Source of the DNA: Diplodia intermedia
Taxonomy: Eukaryota; Ascomycota; Dothideomycetes; Botryosphaeriales; Botryosphaeriaceae
Direction of reading: 5' to 3'
Assembly: GCA_021495925.1 (NCBI GenBank)
Contig: JAKEKT010000005.1
Coordinates: 186,001-250,000, forward strand
Length of the DNA stretch: 64,000 bases
The notes below the pieces were generated by a model. The model had not been told where the DNA came from. It did no database searches and was given only the letters and a program-made list of their open reading frames with translations. This document shows, piece by piece, positions 1-10,024 of this stretch. Made by a program: the position numbers and the translations under genes. Each line of letters opens with the position of its first letter. Position 1 is the stretch's first letter.

Positions 1-1
1 A

Positions 2-646
2 GACCTCAGCACCTGCAACTCAGATGATAGACGCGAGGAAGAAATCATTGATGCGGCGTGCGAGATGATCATTCAGCCAAAGAAAACCTGGGTGCTCCGG
101 AGTCTGCACAGGGAGCTGTCTTTGAGAGGAGGAAAGGCCGTTCCCAAGCACAGGGAAACACGACCCCGGAAAGCCAAATCGCCAAAGTCGGATTTTCTGA
201 TGAGCATCAGCCGCATGTCCCCCAAGAGAGAGGATACCGGTCAAGTAGCCGAGACGCACTCGCTCGAAAGGTTCTCCAGGAACGACATGCCGAACTTCAT
301 GCAAGGCATCGACTTTGACTTCGGGGCTGACATTCTCTCTTTGCTGGAGAAAAATGAATCAACCGATCCGGATGCGGCAAGATGGTTGAAGCAAGTCAAG
401 AAATGTGCGAAATACCTGGTGGAGAAGCGACAACGGCGAGCACAAACTGCGAACTGGGAAAGGTTCGCGCTGGGCACTGACTACAGATGCGGGTACTGTG
501 CGGCGAAGGGCCGGGATAAGACGTATGACCAGTATCTGCTCATCGAGCATCTCCAGAAAGAGCATCGGGCGCCGCCATCGGACGACGATCGCTTTGACAC
601 GTATTGCGAGATCCTGAGGCATTTCCGGACGGTGGCAGTTGCGTAG
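2..646 (+). CDS. 3' end of an unrecognised gene with a zinc-finger-like C-terminus
   Basis: The reading frame is open from the first complete codon of the window to the TAG at 644-646, so this is the C-terminal part of a longer protein that begins upstream; about 214 residues are visible. The first ATG in view (65) has open frame before it and is probably internal. The N-terminal part is basic (Arg/Lys-rich). Near the end there is a CxxC pair (CGYC) followed by HLxxxH (HLQKEH), the layout of a C2H2-type finger with a long loop. I do not recognise the family. The next gene, the sirtuin, runs towards it and the two stops lie about 195 bases apart, so the genes converge. Function is unknown; a regulatory or nucleic-acid-binding role is only a guess from the finger-like motif. 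Confidence 0.6.
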   Translation, partial: DLSTCNSDDRREEEIIDAACEMIIQPKKTWVLRSLHRELSLRGGKAVPKHRETRPRKAKSPKSDFLMSISRMSPKREDTGQVAETHSLERFSRNDMPNFMQGIDFDFGADILSLLEKNESTDPDAARWLKQVKKCAKYLVEKRQRRAQTANWERFALGTDYRCGYCAAKGRDKTYDQYLLIEHLQKEHRAPPSDDDRFDTYCEILRHFRTVAVA

Positions 647-841
647 CAGTTTGTTTGGTGCGGCTACGTAGTTGAATGATAAAATTGTGACACGGAGACA
701 AATACGTAAGTGTTCCAAAGAATCGGCCCAGGGGAAGCATAAGTTGTCGAATGGATTTACGTATCTGGACGTGCCTGCAACTCGTGCAAAACAGTTCAAC
801 TCAAATATACGAGAACAACTTTCCGTGTGCACCAAGGTGGG

Positions 842-1922
842 TTAAGCCTCTGGCACTACGCCGATGACTTCCTTTAGGACTTCAGGCACGTTTCGACTCG
901 CATCACCTCTGAAAAACCAATCGCATTCCTTGAGGTTCGATGCTGCCCCCTCTTCCTCGGATTCTTCCATGTTGAAGACGGCAACCCTCGCACCCTGGAC
1001 TCTCGCGGAATGGATGTAGCCGGCGGCGGGGTACACGACAGCAGTGGTTCCAACAACCAGCATCAGATCAATGGGGCCTTTGTCCATCCATTCATGAATA
1101 CGATCGACCGAGGATCGTGCCAAAGACTCGCCAAACCACACGACGCCCGGGCGTAGGAGCGACGAGCACAGTGGGCAATGCGGCAGATCCTCAACGGCGA
1201 CATCCTTCAGCGGTATCTTCGGATCGGAGACGTCGACGTCGTCTGGCAATTGAAGAGCGGGGACGATGGGGTCCGTGAAGTTGTCCTTGTCGAAGTAAGA
1301 GCACTTGTCGCTCGAGCATTTGATGTCGAACAGCGAGCCGTGAACGAGCTGGATGTTTTCGGCCGGGTGATTGGCGCGTTGAGATAAGCCTGGGGGACAT
1401 TACTCGTTAGCTCACTCAGGTCCACCATGGCGTGGGGGCTGGAGGAGGAATGTAAGCACCATCGATATTCTGGCTAACAGCAAGATAGTCGGGCCTTGTT
1501 TTGGCGAGCTTGGCCAGCGCCACATGGGCTCTGTTTGGCTCCGCCTTCAACGCCGCATGCCGCCGGAAGCTATAGAATTGCCATACGAGAGAGGGGTCGT
1601 CGAAGAAGGCGGCAGGCGTGGCCAGGGTCGTGGCATCATATTCCCTCCAGAAGCCGCCAGCACCGCGGAAAGTGGGCACGCCCGAGGCTGCTGACAGGCC
1701 GGCACCGAACAGGGCCATGATGCGGGTGGAGGAGTTTAGATGATTGCAAAAAGAGACATAGTCTTCCAGCGGGATGTCGACCGAGGCCGAAGGCAGGGTT
1801 CCGGTGCGTACCTTGCGCTTCTGCTGCTTGATGTAGAATTTCGAGAGCTCCTTCTTGAAGTTGGAAGGCAGTTTGGGCGGCGCCGGTGACGATGGCTGTC
1901 GAGTGGACTCGGAGTTCTCCAT
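842..1922 (-). CDS. NAD-dependent protein deacylase, sirtuin of the SIRT5-like class
   Basis: Two exons, 1922-1460 and 1389-842, with a 70-nt intron (1390-1459) that splits a Gly codon after QNID; the product has 336 residues. The ATG at 1922 lies in a good context (gcgaaATGG). Sirtuin motifs in order: GAGLSAASGVPTFRG at about 73-87, QNIDG at 151-155, catalytic His171 in LVHG, zinc ligands CSSDKC (about 179-184) and CPLC, then WFGE and VGTTAVVYPA. After the first motif comes FYSFRR with Tyr117 and Arg120, matching the Tyr-x-x-Arg pair that in SIRT5 binds acidic acyl groups such as succinyl and malonyl. The family removes acyl groups from lysine using NAD+. I infer desuccinylase-type activity. 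There is no obvious mitochondrial presequence, so location is open. The neighbouring P450 is divergent. Confidence 0.9.
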
Positions 1923-2582
1923 TTCGCAGAAGTGCAGGTCAAGGATTATCGCAGGGGTGAAATTGGGCGTTGAAAAGCAAACAGCGGTTGCTTATGAAGT
2001 CTGGAGGTGAAGCAGGCAGCAACGGCTCCGCCACACCCGTCTCCATGACAACGGCAAGAAGAGGCATTGCCTTCATCGTTCCGCTTTCCCGCAGTTTCGA
2101 GCCGGCGGAGAAGAGACGAGGGACGCTCGAGCGCAGAGCATGCTGGGCGAATGTCAAGAAGTGAGAGAAGTAAGGTGGTGCACCGGGGATCGACAAGAAT
2201 TAGCGCAGCGACTTGGCCAGACTGGGTAAGCCGCGCGCATCCTCCGGCAGCTTTGCTGTGCCACCAACGCGACCCTTTCGCGTCCTGACGTCTTTGGATC
2301 TCCCTGACGCCTCGTGGCCGGCCATGCTGCGCCGCCAGACGCGAGGAGGCGTGCGGCCACCTCCTTCCGAAACTGCCGCCTCCGTATGGGGTAGGGGCTA
2401 TCTGCGCCGTCCTGTGCGCTGCTTCCGACCAATCGTGTGTTACTAATTGCACACCCTGGAATGCGAAACCGAGTTACACCGTGCGAGCCTGGACATTTAT
2501 CTTTCGTCCTTCTCTCCGCCGCCTTTTCCTCCGCGGCATCGTCTTCTTGCCCCTGTCCCCCGGTCAAGTCAATTCCTAAATC
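1923..2582. other. Intergenic region between sirtuin and P450
   Basis: The 660 bases between two divergent start codons probably hold both promoters. The last 120 bases before the P450 start are pyrimidine-rich, as is common in fungal 5' leaders. No repeat or convincing extra gene is visible. Confidence 0.5.
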
Positions 2583-4304
2583 ATGGCGTCCGGCCTCCTC
2601 CTCGTCGCCCTGCTTTCCGCAGGCGCGCTTTACGTCGTACTTCTCTGGCGCCGCAAACGGGCGTCTTTCAAAGGCCTGGTAGGTTCAATTCAATGAAGCC
2701 CGGGAGTCCCAAGCTCACAGGCTACGCAGCCTCAGCCGCCCGGCCATGATCCGCTCTTCGGTCATGCCAAAGTCATCAAGGAACTGGCAGATGAGCTGCC
2801 GCCGGGTATCCATCCTGCGGTTTACGGTTACCTATTGAGGAAAAAGTACAACCTGCCTCGTGCTTTCTACGTCGACCTTTGGCCCTTCTCCGACTCGTGG
2901 CTGCTGGTCAACGCCAATGAGCTATCCGAGCAGATCACCACCAAGCCTAACATCGCCAAGTTCAACCGCATGAAGGTCATGCTGCAGCCCTTCGGCGGTC
3001 AGCGGAACCTCGTTGTCATGGAGGGCGAGGAATGGAAGAGATGGCGCGGCATCTTCAACTCAGCCTTCTCCGCCGCCAATCTCTCCAAGCATGTCCCTGC
3101 AATTGTCCACGAGACGGAGAAGTTCCTGGACTTCCTCTCTGCCAACGCCTCTTCCGGCGAAGTCTTTGAGATGGAGCCCGCCGTCGTTGATCTTACCGTG
3201 GAAATCATCGGTCATGTCATTCTGTGAGTCGGATTTCCAACCCCCGCCGGGAACATCGCTGACAATCACCCTAGGGGTAACGCCTTCACCGCCCAAGCCG
3301 GAGCAAAGGGCTACAAGGCAGCGCTCCGTAACCAAATCTACTGGGTCTCCATTGGTTCCCTACCCGGATTCTCCGCACTCCGCGCTCTTGACCCGTGGAG
3401 AATGTACAAAATGCGGTCCAACGAGCGACAGATGAACCAGGCCATCGGGAGTGTCATCGAAGAGCGCTGGGCCGAGCGCCAAAAGGCCGGTCCGTCAGGC
3501 AAAAAGGCGCTATACGCCATCGACCTCGCCCTCGACGCCTTCGCCGCCGACAAGAAAGCCATGGGCCAAGACCCCACCACAGCCGCCATCGACAGCGAGT
3601 ACATGACGATTCTGCAGGACCAGATGAAGACGTTTGTGTTCGCTGGGCACGACACTTCCTCGGGCACCATCTGCTACATTAGCTGGGCTCTCCACAAGCA
3701 CCCGCACTGGCTCGAAGAGGTCCGCGCTGAACATGACCGCGTGCTGGGACCCGACCCATCAGCCGCAACCGCCGCCATCGCCGCCCGTCCCAACATCATC
3801 AACGAGCTGCCCGTCACGTCCGCCGTCATCAAGGAAACCCTGCGCGTCTTCCCGCCCGCCGGTACCATCCGCGGCAGCGAAACGCCGTACCCAATCGTCG
3901 ACCCGGAGACAGGTGAGACTTTCGAGACCAAGGATTTCATGGTGTGGGCACCCGGCTTCGCCCAGATGCGCGACGAGCGCTACTTCCCCGACCCGCATTC
4001 ATTCCGGCCCGAACGCTGGCTGCGCGACCGCTGTCCGGAGGAGCTGGAGCCACGCTTGAGGGACCCGCACGCGTGGAGGCCGTTTGAGGTCGGCCCGCGG
4101 AACTGTATCGGGCAGGAGTTGGCCATGATCGAGGTGAAGATCGTGATGGCGTTGATGTTGAGGAAGTTTGAGATTATACCCAGCTACACGCAGAAGGTGG
4201 ACAGCAAGTTCGATTACTTGGGAGGACCTGCGTATCCGGTATTGTTTGGGACGGCCAAGCCGAACCAGGGTATGCCAATCAGGGTGGTGAAGAGGAGTGC
4301 GTAA
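2583..4304 (+). CDS. Cytochrome P450 monooxygenase, microsomal type
   Basis: Three exons, 2583-2678, 2730-3223 and 3275-4304, give 539 residues; both introns are 51 nt with good GT-AG ends. An N-terminal hydrophobic anchor (residues 2-22) ends in a basic WRRKR stop, as in ER-bound P450s, followed by the proline-rich PQPPGHDP hinge. Diagnostic motifs are the I-helix AGHDTS at 320-325, the K-helix ExxR (E384-R387), FRPERW, and the heme loop FEVGPRNCIG with ligand Cys474. Length and motifs are complete, so the enzyme should be active. The general look (FEVGPRNCIGQELA) resembles fungal P450s often annotated as StcS/VerA-like, but no secondary-metabolite core gene lies nearby, so the substrate is unknown. 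It needs a P450 reductase encoded elsewhere. Confidence 0.92.
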
Positions 4305-4616
4305 GGGGAGCTTGGCTGGAGGGGTCGAGTCACTCGGACGACAAAGCAGCATAAAGAATACAAAGTATAAATAACCCGCTTCCAGGGAACAAAGACCAGT
4401 AAAACACTGTACAGTACAAAGAGTCTTTAAACTCAGAGGTTGGACAACGACATTATCTGCCGGTCTACCGCATACATAACCACACTACACAGCACCAACA
4501 CGGCTCGCCAGACAAGTAGTTGCTAACGAGTACCAACTCACTGACTCTTTCCAAGACATCGAGTCATCATAACACCCTTCGAAGCAGCTTCGCTTGCCGA
4601 CACCAACATATTCAAC
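4305..4616. other. Intergenic region 3' of the P450
   Basis: AT-richer than the P450 and probably its 3' UTR plus the short promoter of the next small ORF. Nothing else seen. Confidence 0.4.
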
Positions 4617-4799
4617 ATGTGCAAGGCCGACGACACCCAGACTGGCAATGTCCCGATCAACGACAAGAAGCCGAGTGAATGGGTTTGCTGTCAGTGTCGT
4701 GGTCAGAATACGTCCGACATCGTGTGCCTTTGTTGTCACTATATGTGCAGTCGCTGTCCACACACGTATCAACGTACCAGTCACTGCTGTACTCAATGA
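4617..4799 (+). CDS. Small cysteine-rich protein, possible zinc binder
   Basis: A 60-residue ORF starting at an ATG in a good context (tcaacATGtg) and ending in TGA. The second half carries nine cysteines in pairs: WVCCQCRGQN, then CLCCHYMCSRC, then a terminal CC. The spacing CxxC...CxxC with an intervening His resembles small treble-clef or RanBP2-like zinc-binding modules, and small fungal proteins with a W-x-CCQC start are common in Pezizomycotina. There is no signal peptide, so it is probably intracellular rather than a secreted effector. A spurious ORF this dense in patterned cysteines is unlikely, but expression is unproven. Function unknown. Confidence 0.55.
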   Translation: MCKADDTQTGNVPINDKKPSEWVCCQCRGQNTSDIVCLCCHYMCSRCPHTYQRTSHCCTQ

Positions 4800-5292
4800 T
4801 TACAGGCACCATGGCTCACAACAAGCAAGTAACTTAGGTTTTAAAAGCCTCAAGAAAGGGAAAGGTAAGTTCCGGACTGACTTGATCGCATTGAGAGTAT
4901 ATTCAGCGCTGCATACCTAAAGAGCATACAATAGTCCGATGCTCAAATCTGAAATTAAAGCCGTTTGTTCAATTAAGTATCCTATCCACGTGAAACATTG
5001 ATCCAAGTGCCATCCAATACCAAGAAGTAACAAGGTGCCAGGGACGGGGTCCGATGCCGCCAAGCAGGCAACGACTTCTGACGAAAGCGGGGAGGAGCAG
5101 CCCCACGCCCTGACAACTCGCGCCAACAGCTCCACCCACCCACGTCGTGTCGATCACCCGACATCGCTGGAGCTCGGAGAGAGCTCATCACACCACACCT
5201 ACATACATAAAGAACGACGCCCTCCCCCCCATTGCGGGTGCTCTCCTGCAATGCCCACCAGCTAGCCGAACCAGCGGACAACTGCATCAACC
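4800..5292. other. Intergenic region
   Basis: Contains the 3' end of the small Cys-rich gene and the leader of the next gene. No additional gene or repeat recognised. Confidence 0.4.
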
Positions 5293-6141
5293 ATGCCCGC
5301 GCCACGCACCCTCATCCTCACGACGCTGGCCGTCGGCCCGCCCGCGTACTACATCTACACGACCGCCAACCGGCTCGAGGCCACCTACCCGCGCCTGCGG
5401 CCCGAGGCGCAGCACTCGACGGCGGCGCTGCGCAGCCCGGCCTTCCCCGTCACCGACCACACGCCGCACGTCGACGTCTACGGCGCGCGGGTGCCCGCGG
5501 CGGCGCTGCGGGGCCGGCACGGCCTCGACGGCCGCGCGCTCGGCCCGGACGAGGCGTGGGCGACGCTGTTCCTCGAGTCGCCCGCGCTGCGCCTCGAGGG
5601 CAGGGCGCTCGGCCGCTTCGCCCGCGGCCCCGGCGACGCCGGCGAGCGCGGCTTCCGCCCCGGGCAGCGCCTGCTGAACGGCCTGTTCGAGGTCGTGCGG
5701 CCGCCTTCTTCTTCTTCTTCGTCGTCCTCGTCGTCCTCGTCATCGGCGGCGTCCCGCTTCCTGCCGCGCCCGATCGCGGCGGCGCTGAACCAGCAGCAGT
5801 CGCAGCCGTTGCTCGTGCGGTGGGCGTTCCCGCCGCAGGCCGTCGGCTTCTTCCACAAGGCCGCCGTCGACTGGGGGTATCCGTGGCGGCTGATGAGCGG
5901 CGGCCGCCAGGAGTTCGCCGTGGTCCAGGGCGAGCAGCCCGACGGCGACGGCATGGTCGAGGTGCGGTACGCGTGCGCGCAGGACTACGAGCGCGTGGCC
6001 GAGGAGGGCCACGGGCAGAAGACGATTCCCGAGTGGACGCTGAGGTTGCATCGGTTGTATGCTATGTGGTTGCTTGATGAGAGGGTGGAGGCGTTGAAGA
6101 AGATGGCGGCGGAGGAGGAAAGACGGGAGGGAGGATTGTAG
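5293..6141 (+). CDS. Conserved-looking hypothetical protein with N-terminal membrane anchor
   Basis: Intronless, 282 residues, ATG at 5293 preceded by atcaacc. Residues 5-24 are hydrophobic and end at YYIYTTANR, so the protein is probably anchored or carries an import signal. A central run of 13 serines (DNA 5707-5745) splits it into two parts; the second part has aromatic, well-patterned sequence (FPPQAVGFFHKAAVDWGYPW) and a C-terminal charged helix. The gene is extremely GC-rich, with almost every third position G or C until about 6030, in contrast to the flanking DNA. I recognise no catalytic motif. Similar single-anchor fungal proteins of unknown function exist; no role can be assigned. 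Confidence 0.75.
   Translation: MPAPRTLILTTLAVGPPAYYIYTTANRLEATYPRLRPEAQHSTAALRSPAFPVTDHTPHVDVYGARVPAAALRGRHGLDGRALGPDEAWATLFLESPALRLEGRALGRFARGPGDAGERGFRPGQRLLNGLFEVVRPPSSSSSSSSSSSSSAASRFLPRPIAAALNQQQSQPLLVRWAFPPQAVGFFHKAAVDWGYPWRLMSGGRQEFAVVQGEQPDGDGMVEVRYACAQDYERVAEEGHGQKTIPEWTLRLHRLYAMWLLDERVEALKKMAAEEERREGGL
5707..5745 (+). repeat. Serine-codon microsatellite inside the 5293 gene
   Basis: Thirteen consecutive serine codons, beginning with four TCT and then mixed TCG/TCC/TCA. Likely slippage-prone and a flexible linker in the protein. Confidence 0.9.
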
Positions 6142-6721
6142 GGGGGGAGTTGAGGGGCTGTCGGGGAGTTGGGGCTTAATGTGTTTTGAGCGTCTGCGGA
6201 AGCTTTTCTTATCATGTTTTGTTTTCGGGTTTGGGGTTGAGACACGTTGGGCTACTGTTGAACGGTCCTTTTGGGTGGTCTTTCTATCTCCGAATGTCCC
6301 TGATATACTGACGCATGTTAACGTAGAACCATGAATGGTATTTCGAAGTAACCTTGATTGCAAGCTTCCAGTAATTCTTTTCATATTCGCCAACACCAAG
6401 TAGACCGAGAGTGCTCACGATGACCCTCTTCATCTCCCCGCGGAGACAGCGCAGGCATAGCTGCCACTAAACTCGGATTACCACAGCGGGACGATTCCAA
6501 GCTCTTTCACAGTATGCGTGCCCTCTATCATGTTGCTTGTGGGATTGTCTTTCTCCTTCGAAAGTAGGAAATGTCATTTGATTCCAAGCTATCATGCAGA
6601 ACATTGCTGGTGCGAGCGCTCACCGTGCGACTATCTACTGTGACAGCAATTGCTGAACACCAACGACTCCAGCGAGATACTGTTGACATGAATTCCAGTC
6701 TCCAAGACCAACATCCACCGC
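6142..6721. other. Convergent intergenic region
   Basis: Lies between two genes that end towards each other, so it should hold both 3' UTRs. No further feature seen. Confidence 0.4.
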
Positions 6722-7522
6722 TCAGCCCTGGTGTTGATTCTTGGCATGAAAGTCCATGTGATGTTTGCGTGTAAACTGTTGTTTGCACTCAGGGCACGGA
6801 AAATACTTTCTGTTCGGATTGCCTTCGCAGTGAAAGTCCCAGTGTCGGTCCCTGTTGAACTCTTTCGTGAACGATTTGCTGCATCCTTGACAAGCGTAGC
6901 CACGCTGAACCATCGCAGTGCTGCTGGACGAGTCTATGGCCCCAATGCTGCTCATCGCTTCGCCCCTCGAGACCATGCATCCACTGTTCATGTCTGGTAC
7001 GGAGAACTCTCTGCTTTGTGTGCTGGGTGTCGGCACGTGCAAAGTCTGCTGCCGATAGCCCAGGCCGGACATCTTGCTCCCCATGAATACCGGAACTTGC
7101 TGGGGAGAGATGGTGCCGTGAATTAGAGCATTGTGAGCCATGAAGAGCACCTCTCGTTGGATGCACATCATGTCGATGAGCTGCTTGCTCAGCTCCTCGC
7201 TGATGACGTTCCAAGCCCAATCCAAGGACTGTTCGGGGCTTTCAATCGTATAGGTTGTTTGTTGGTAGACGTGTGAAGATCCGCCGTTGTTGTCGGACAT
7301 CATGTAGATCAGGGGTGATACTTCCTGTGGCTTGCGGACGATAGCGTTAGCATAACGCATGGAGGAAAATGCATCATTTTGGGCATGATACCTACCTTCC
7401 CCAGGTTTGAGCCTGAAGCAGCTTTCACTTTCTGGCCCGGAGGTATACCTCAATGCTCAAGCTATACCAAACATCTCCGTTAGCAAAGCATTAACGATGA
7501 CAGGAGAGGAGGGTCCCAACAT
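6722..7522 (-). CDS. C2H2 zinc-finger protein, putative transcription factor
   Basis: The C-terminus carries two clear C2H2 fingers, CQGCSKSFTKEFNRDRHWDFHC and CPECKQQF...HMDFHAKNQH (the first ends in H-x3-HC-type ligands), so DNA binding is likely. My preferred model has three exons, 7522-7468, 7412-7396 and 7324-6722, giving 224 residues that begin MLGPSSPVIV. Both introns (55 and 71 nt) have GT-AG ends, phases match, and exon 2 is only 17 nt. Without splicing, the frame could start at an internal ATG such as that of MRYANAI or MMSDNN. The middle is Ser/Gln-rich and may be regulatory. The fingers are certain; the N-terminus is not. No target genes can be inferred. Confidence 0.65.
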
Positions 7523-8392
7523 TGAGAGAACGCCTCCAAAATCTTGTCAAATTCTTCGGAAAATGGCAAGTAGTGTTGGCGTAAGGAGCAGAGCCGAGAA
7601 AGAAATTTACCACTTGCCACCGATTTAGAGAAGACGCGTCCTGCTTTATCTACGGTGCGTCATGACTCAACGGCAAGAGAGGGAGAACGGGACGATGCAG
7701 AAGAAGACGCGCTGGCGGGGAACAGAACAAGATGAGCCGACGCAGTACAGCCACAGATCAGCAGCGCTGCATTATTGGGTCAATGTGTGCGCTTAAGCAG
7801 GACCAGAGCCATCCTGGGGCGCGGAAACCCTTCATCTCTCCTCCCTCCAATTGTTTCAGTTAGAACAACGAAACGTGCTTCCGGGAAAGGTCTGGTGACG
7901 GAAGAAAGGTCAGAAAAGTGATGGCTTATCCCTGGCTGCCGATGATGGTAACTGAGCATACACATCTGGCTCACCGGCTGCCTTCAATTCAGTGTGCACA
8001 ACGGCATGCTACCGAAGCATCGTAAATCGTGTATGAGTTAGAAGCACCTTCTGCCTTGCCGATCTGTACTGAAGTCGGCTGGCAACGGCGGGCCTTGCCA
8101 GCAGGAGCTACATATTATGCCAGGCCCCGCATTGAAGGGCACCACCAGGCTGTTGATACGCTGCTGGAAGCAACCTAGATCGCGCCTCATGGTCTGTGTT
8201 CGCAGTTGATCACTGATATGAGCTAGATGGTGGGGAGCTGAATTGCAAGAACATGGGGAACAACAATGGGCCTAGTTCGCTCCCCCTCTACCCCAGGCAT
8301 TTCGAATTGATTCTGGGATCCAGGGGTAAATGCCGTTCGTATGATCTGTGTCTGCTACGAGATGCAGTAAAAATCTCAATGGAAACACGGAT

Positions 8393-8442
8393 CAAGCCGT
8401 TTTAGGCGGCTCAGCTGAGCTTTTTTCGCCTAAAACGGCTTG
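8393..8442. repeat. Perfect 16-bp inverted repeat with palindromic loop
   Basis: Left arm 8393-8408 (caagccgttttaggcg) and right arm 8427-8442 are exact reverse complements. The 18-nt spacer contains a 12-bp palindrome GCTCAGCTGAGC (8409-8420) followed by six T. This could be a hairpin, a terminator-like structure or a remnant of a small inverted-repeat element. Confidence 0.85.
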
Positions 8443-8877
8443 GTCCAGAGCGAAGCGATCGGGCGGGATGCCGGCATACATCAAAGCATCGCACGACAGC
8501 TTGAAGAACGGGTTTCAAACTTGGACAACAGGTCGAAAGGAAGTATAGACGAATGTCGATGGTTTGATGGCAGGGTCTTGAAAGATCTGATAAAGTGAGT
8601 ATCGTGACCTCGCGCGTGGAGGCTTAGGGATCCAATTTACTTTTCGGTCGTTTGACGTATTTCTTTACGTGATGCCTCTTTATGGGTCGGCTCTCACCAA
8701 ATGGAAGTGATGAGTGCAAAAGACGATCAATACCTAAGTGGCGGCGGCGGATGGTAGTTTATACCTAAGCTAAGCCTAATCGAGCAGGAAGCAAGCAATC
8801 CACTGTGGCCTAAACGATAAGGCACGCATTGCGATGTAGGAATTAGGAAGGATCACCCTTCACTTCCTTCACAGCAC

Positions 8878-8973
8878 ACGAGGTCTGTTCCCGGAAAATT
8901 GCAACAAATGGCGGGTAGTTGAAGCGTTCATCCGAACGTGACTATGTTGCAATACTAAGCGAACAGACCTCGT
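8878..8973. repeat. Nested inverted repeats, about 96 bp, MITE- or hairpin-like
   Basis: The outer 13-bp arms, acgaggtctgttc at 8878-8890 and its exact complement at 8961-8973, enclose 8-bp arms (attgcaac, 8898-8905, with 8946-8953). The two sets share one centre and are separated by 7 nt on each side. Inside is a small 5-bp hairpin (8925-8929 with 8934-8938). No clear target-site duplication is visible. Confidence 0.85.
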
Positions 8974-10024
8974 ACCCGACGAACGTGTCGTACAACTCAA
9001 CTCCCCCAGCCGCCTAGGTACTGCTTAATGCCAATTATGTATACCCTGAGCGCTGAGAAATTCTATATAGCTCAGGCCGATGGTTGTATCCTCGTATTTG
9101 CTGGCGCTGGAGTGTGTAACGAAGTCAACGCATGCAGCAGACGTTGTACTACATTCCACACAGCCAGCCCTCATGGAAGTTGAGGTAAGCTTGAAAGACA
9201 GCCGGCTGAGCGCCACATAGGTTCGTTGACTTGAATGTTGAGATGAGTAAGTCAGAAATTATGGCTGCTATGAAACGGAGTTCATTGAGTGACCAGATGT
9301 TGATCGGTTTCAGGCTGGGGGAACAAAAAGAATGGAGGCTATCATCAGATGGCGATGAACCAAGCCGTATACACTTGATCAAGTACGAAGCTGAGGAAAA
9401 AGAGAAAGCGAGCGAGCCCACCCCCCAACCGATTCTCCGAAGTCCGCCGCGGGCCGCCCGCGTCGGAGATTGCTAAATTTGGCAACCGAGCCGCCCGTTC
9501 CGCCCCCCAGAAGTCGGAAAAAGCAGGGTGTCGGAATCACCAACAAAAAAGTCTGACGGGGCAGACAAGAGATGCATCGTGGAGCTAGGCTCGGATATGA
9601 CATTTCAAAAGATGGAGATGGCACCATGACTATTTGTTGTTACACGCGCGCGAGGTGCCGATGCAGCAGGCTCCACCATGAGAGATCAGAAGATCAGAAA
9701 AACCGCGAAAACGCGTGCACACTACGCATTTGCCCCGCCTGCCTACGACGTGATTCGTACAACAAAAGAGAAGAAATAGAAGTCTAGAACTCGAGGCTTA
9801 GGAGAAGAGAAATAATTGGGGGGAATAGGGGTTCTTCTCGCAAACAACCCCACAATGCACCACGATAACCTTGAGCGAAGCTGGGTTAGATGTACACAAA
9901 ATACCCAACGACCACGACCACCACCTTCCTAATATCATTCCTGTCCTCGTCCCTTATCTCTGCCAACGAAAGCTTTTATGCTCCGCTCGGCTTCGCTGTT
10001 TGCATCCACCTTCGCCGCTTCCAC

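Larger units (their letters stand above)
7523..10024. other. Gene-poor region with inverted repeats
   Basis: 2.5 kb without a convincing gene on either strand; ORFs here are short and low in coding character. It holds two strong inverted repeats at 8393-8442 and 8878-8973. The last part includes the 3' UTR of the E2 gene. Confidence 0.5.
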
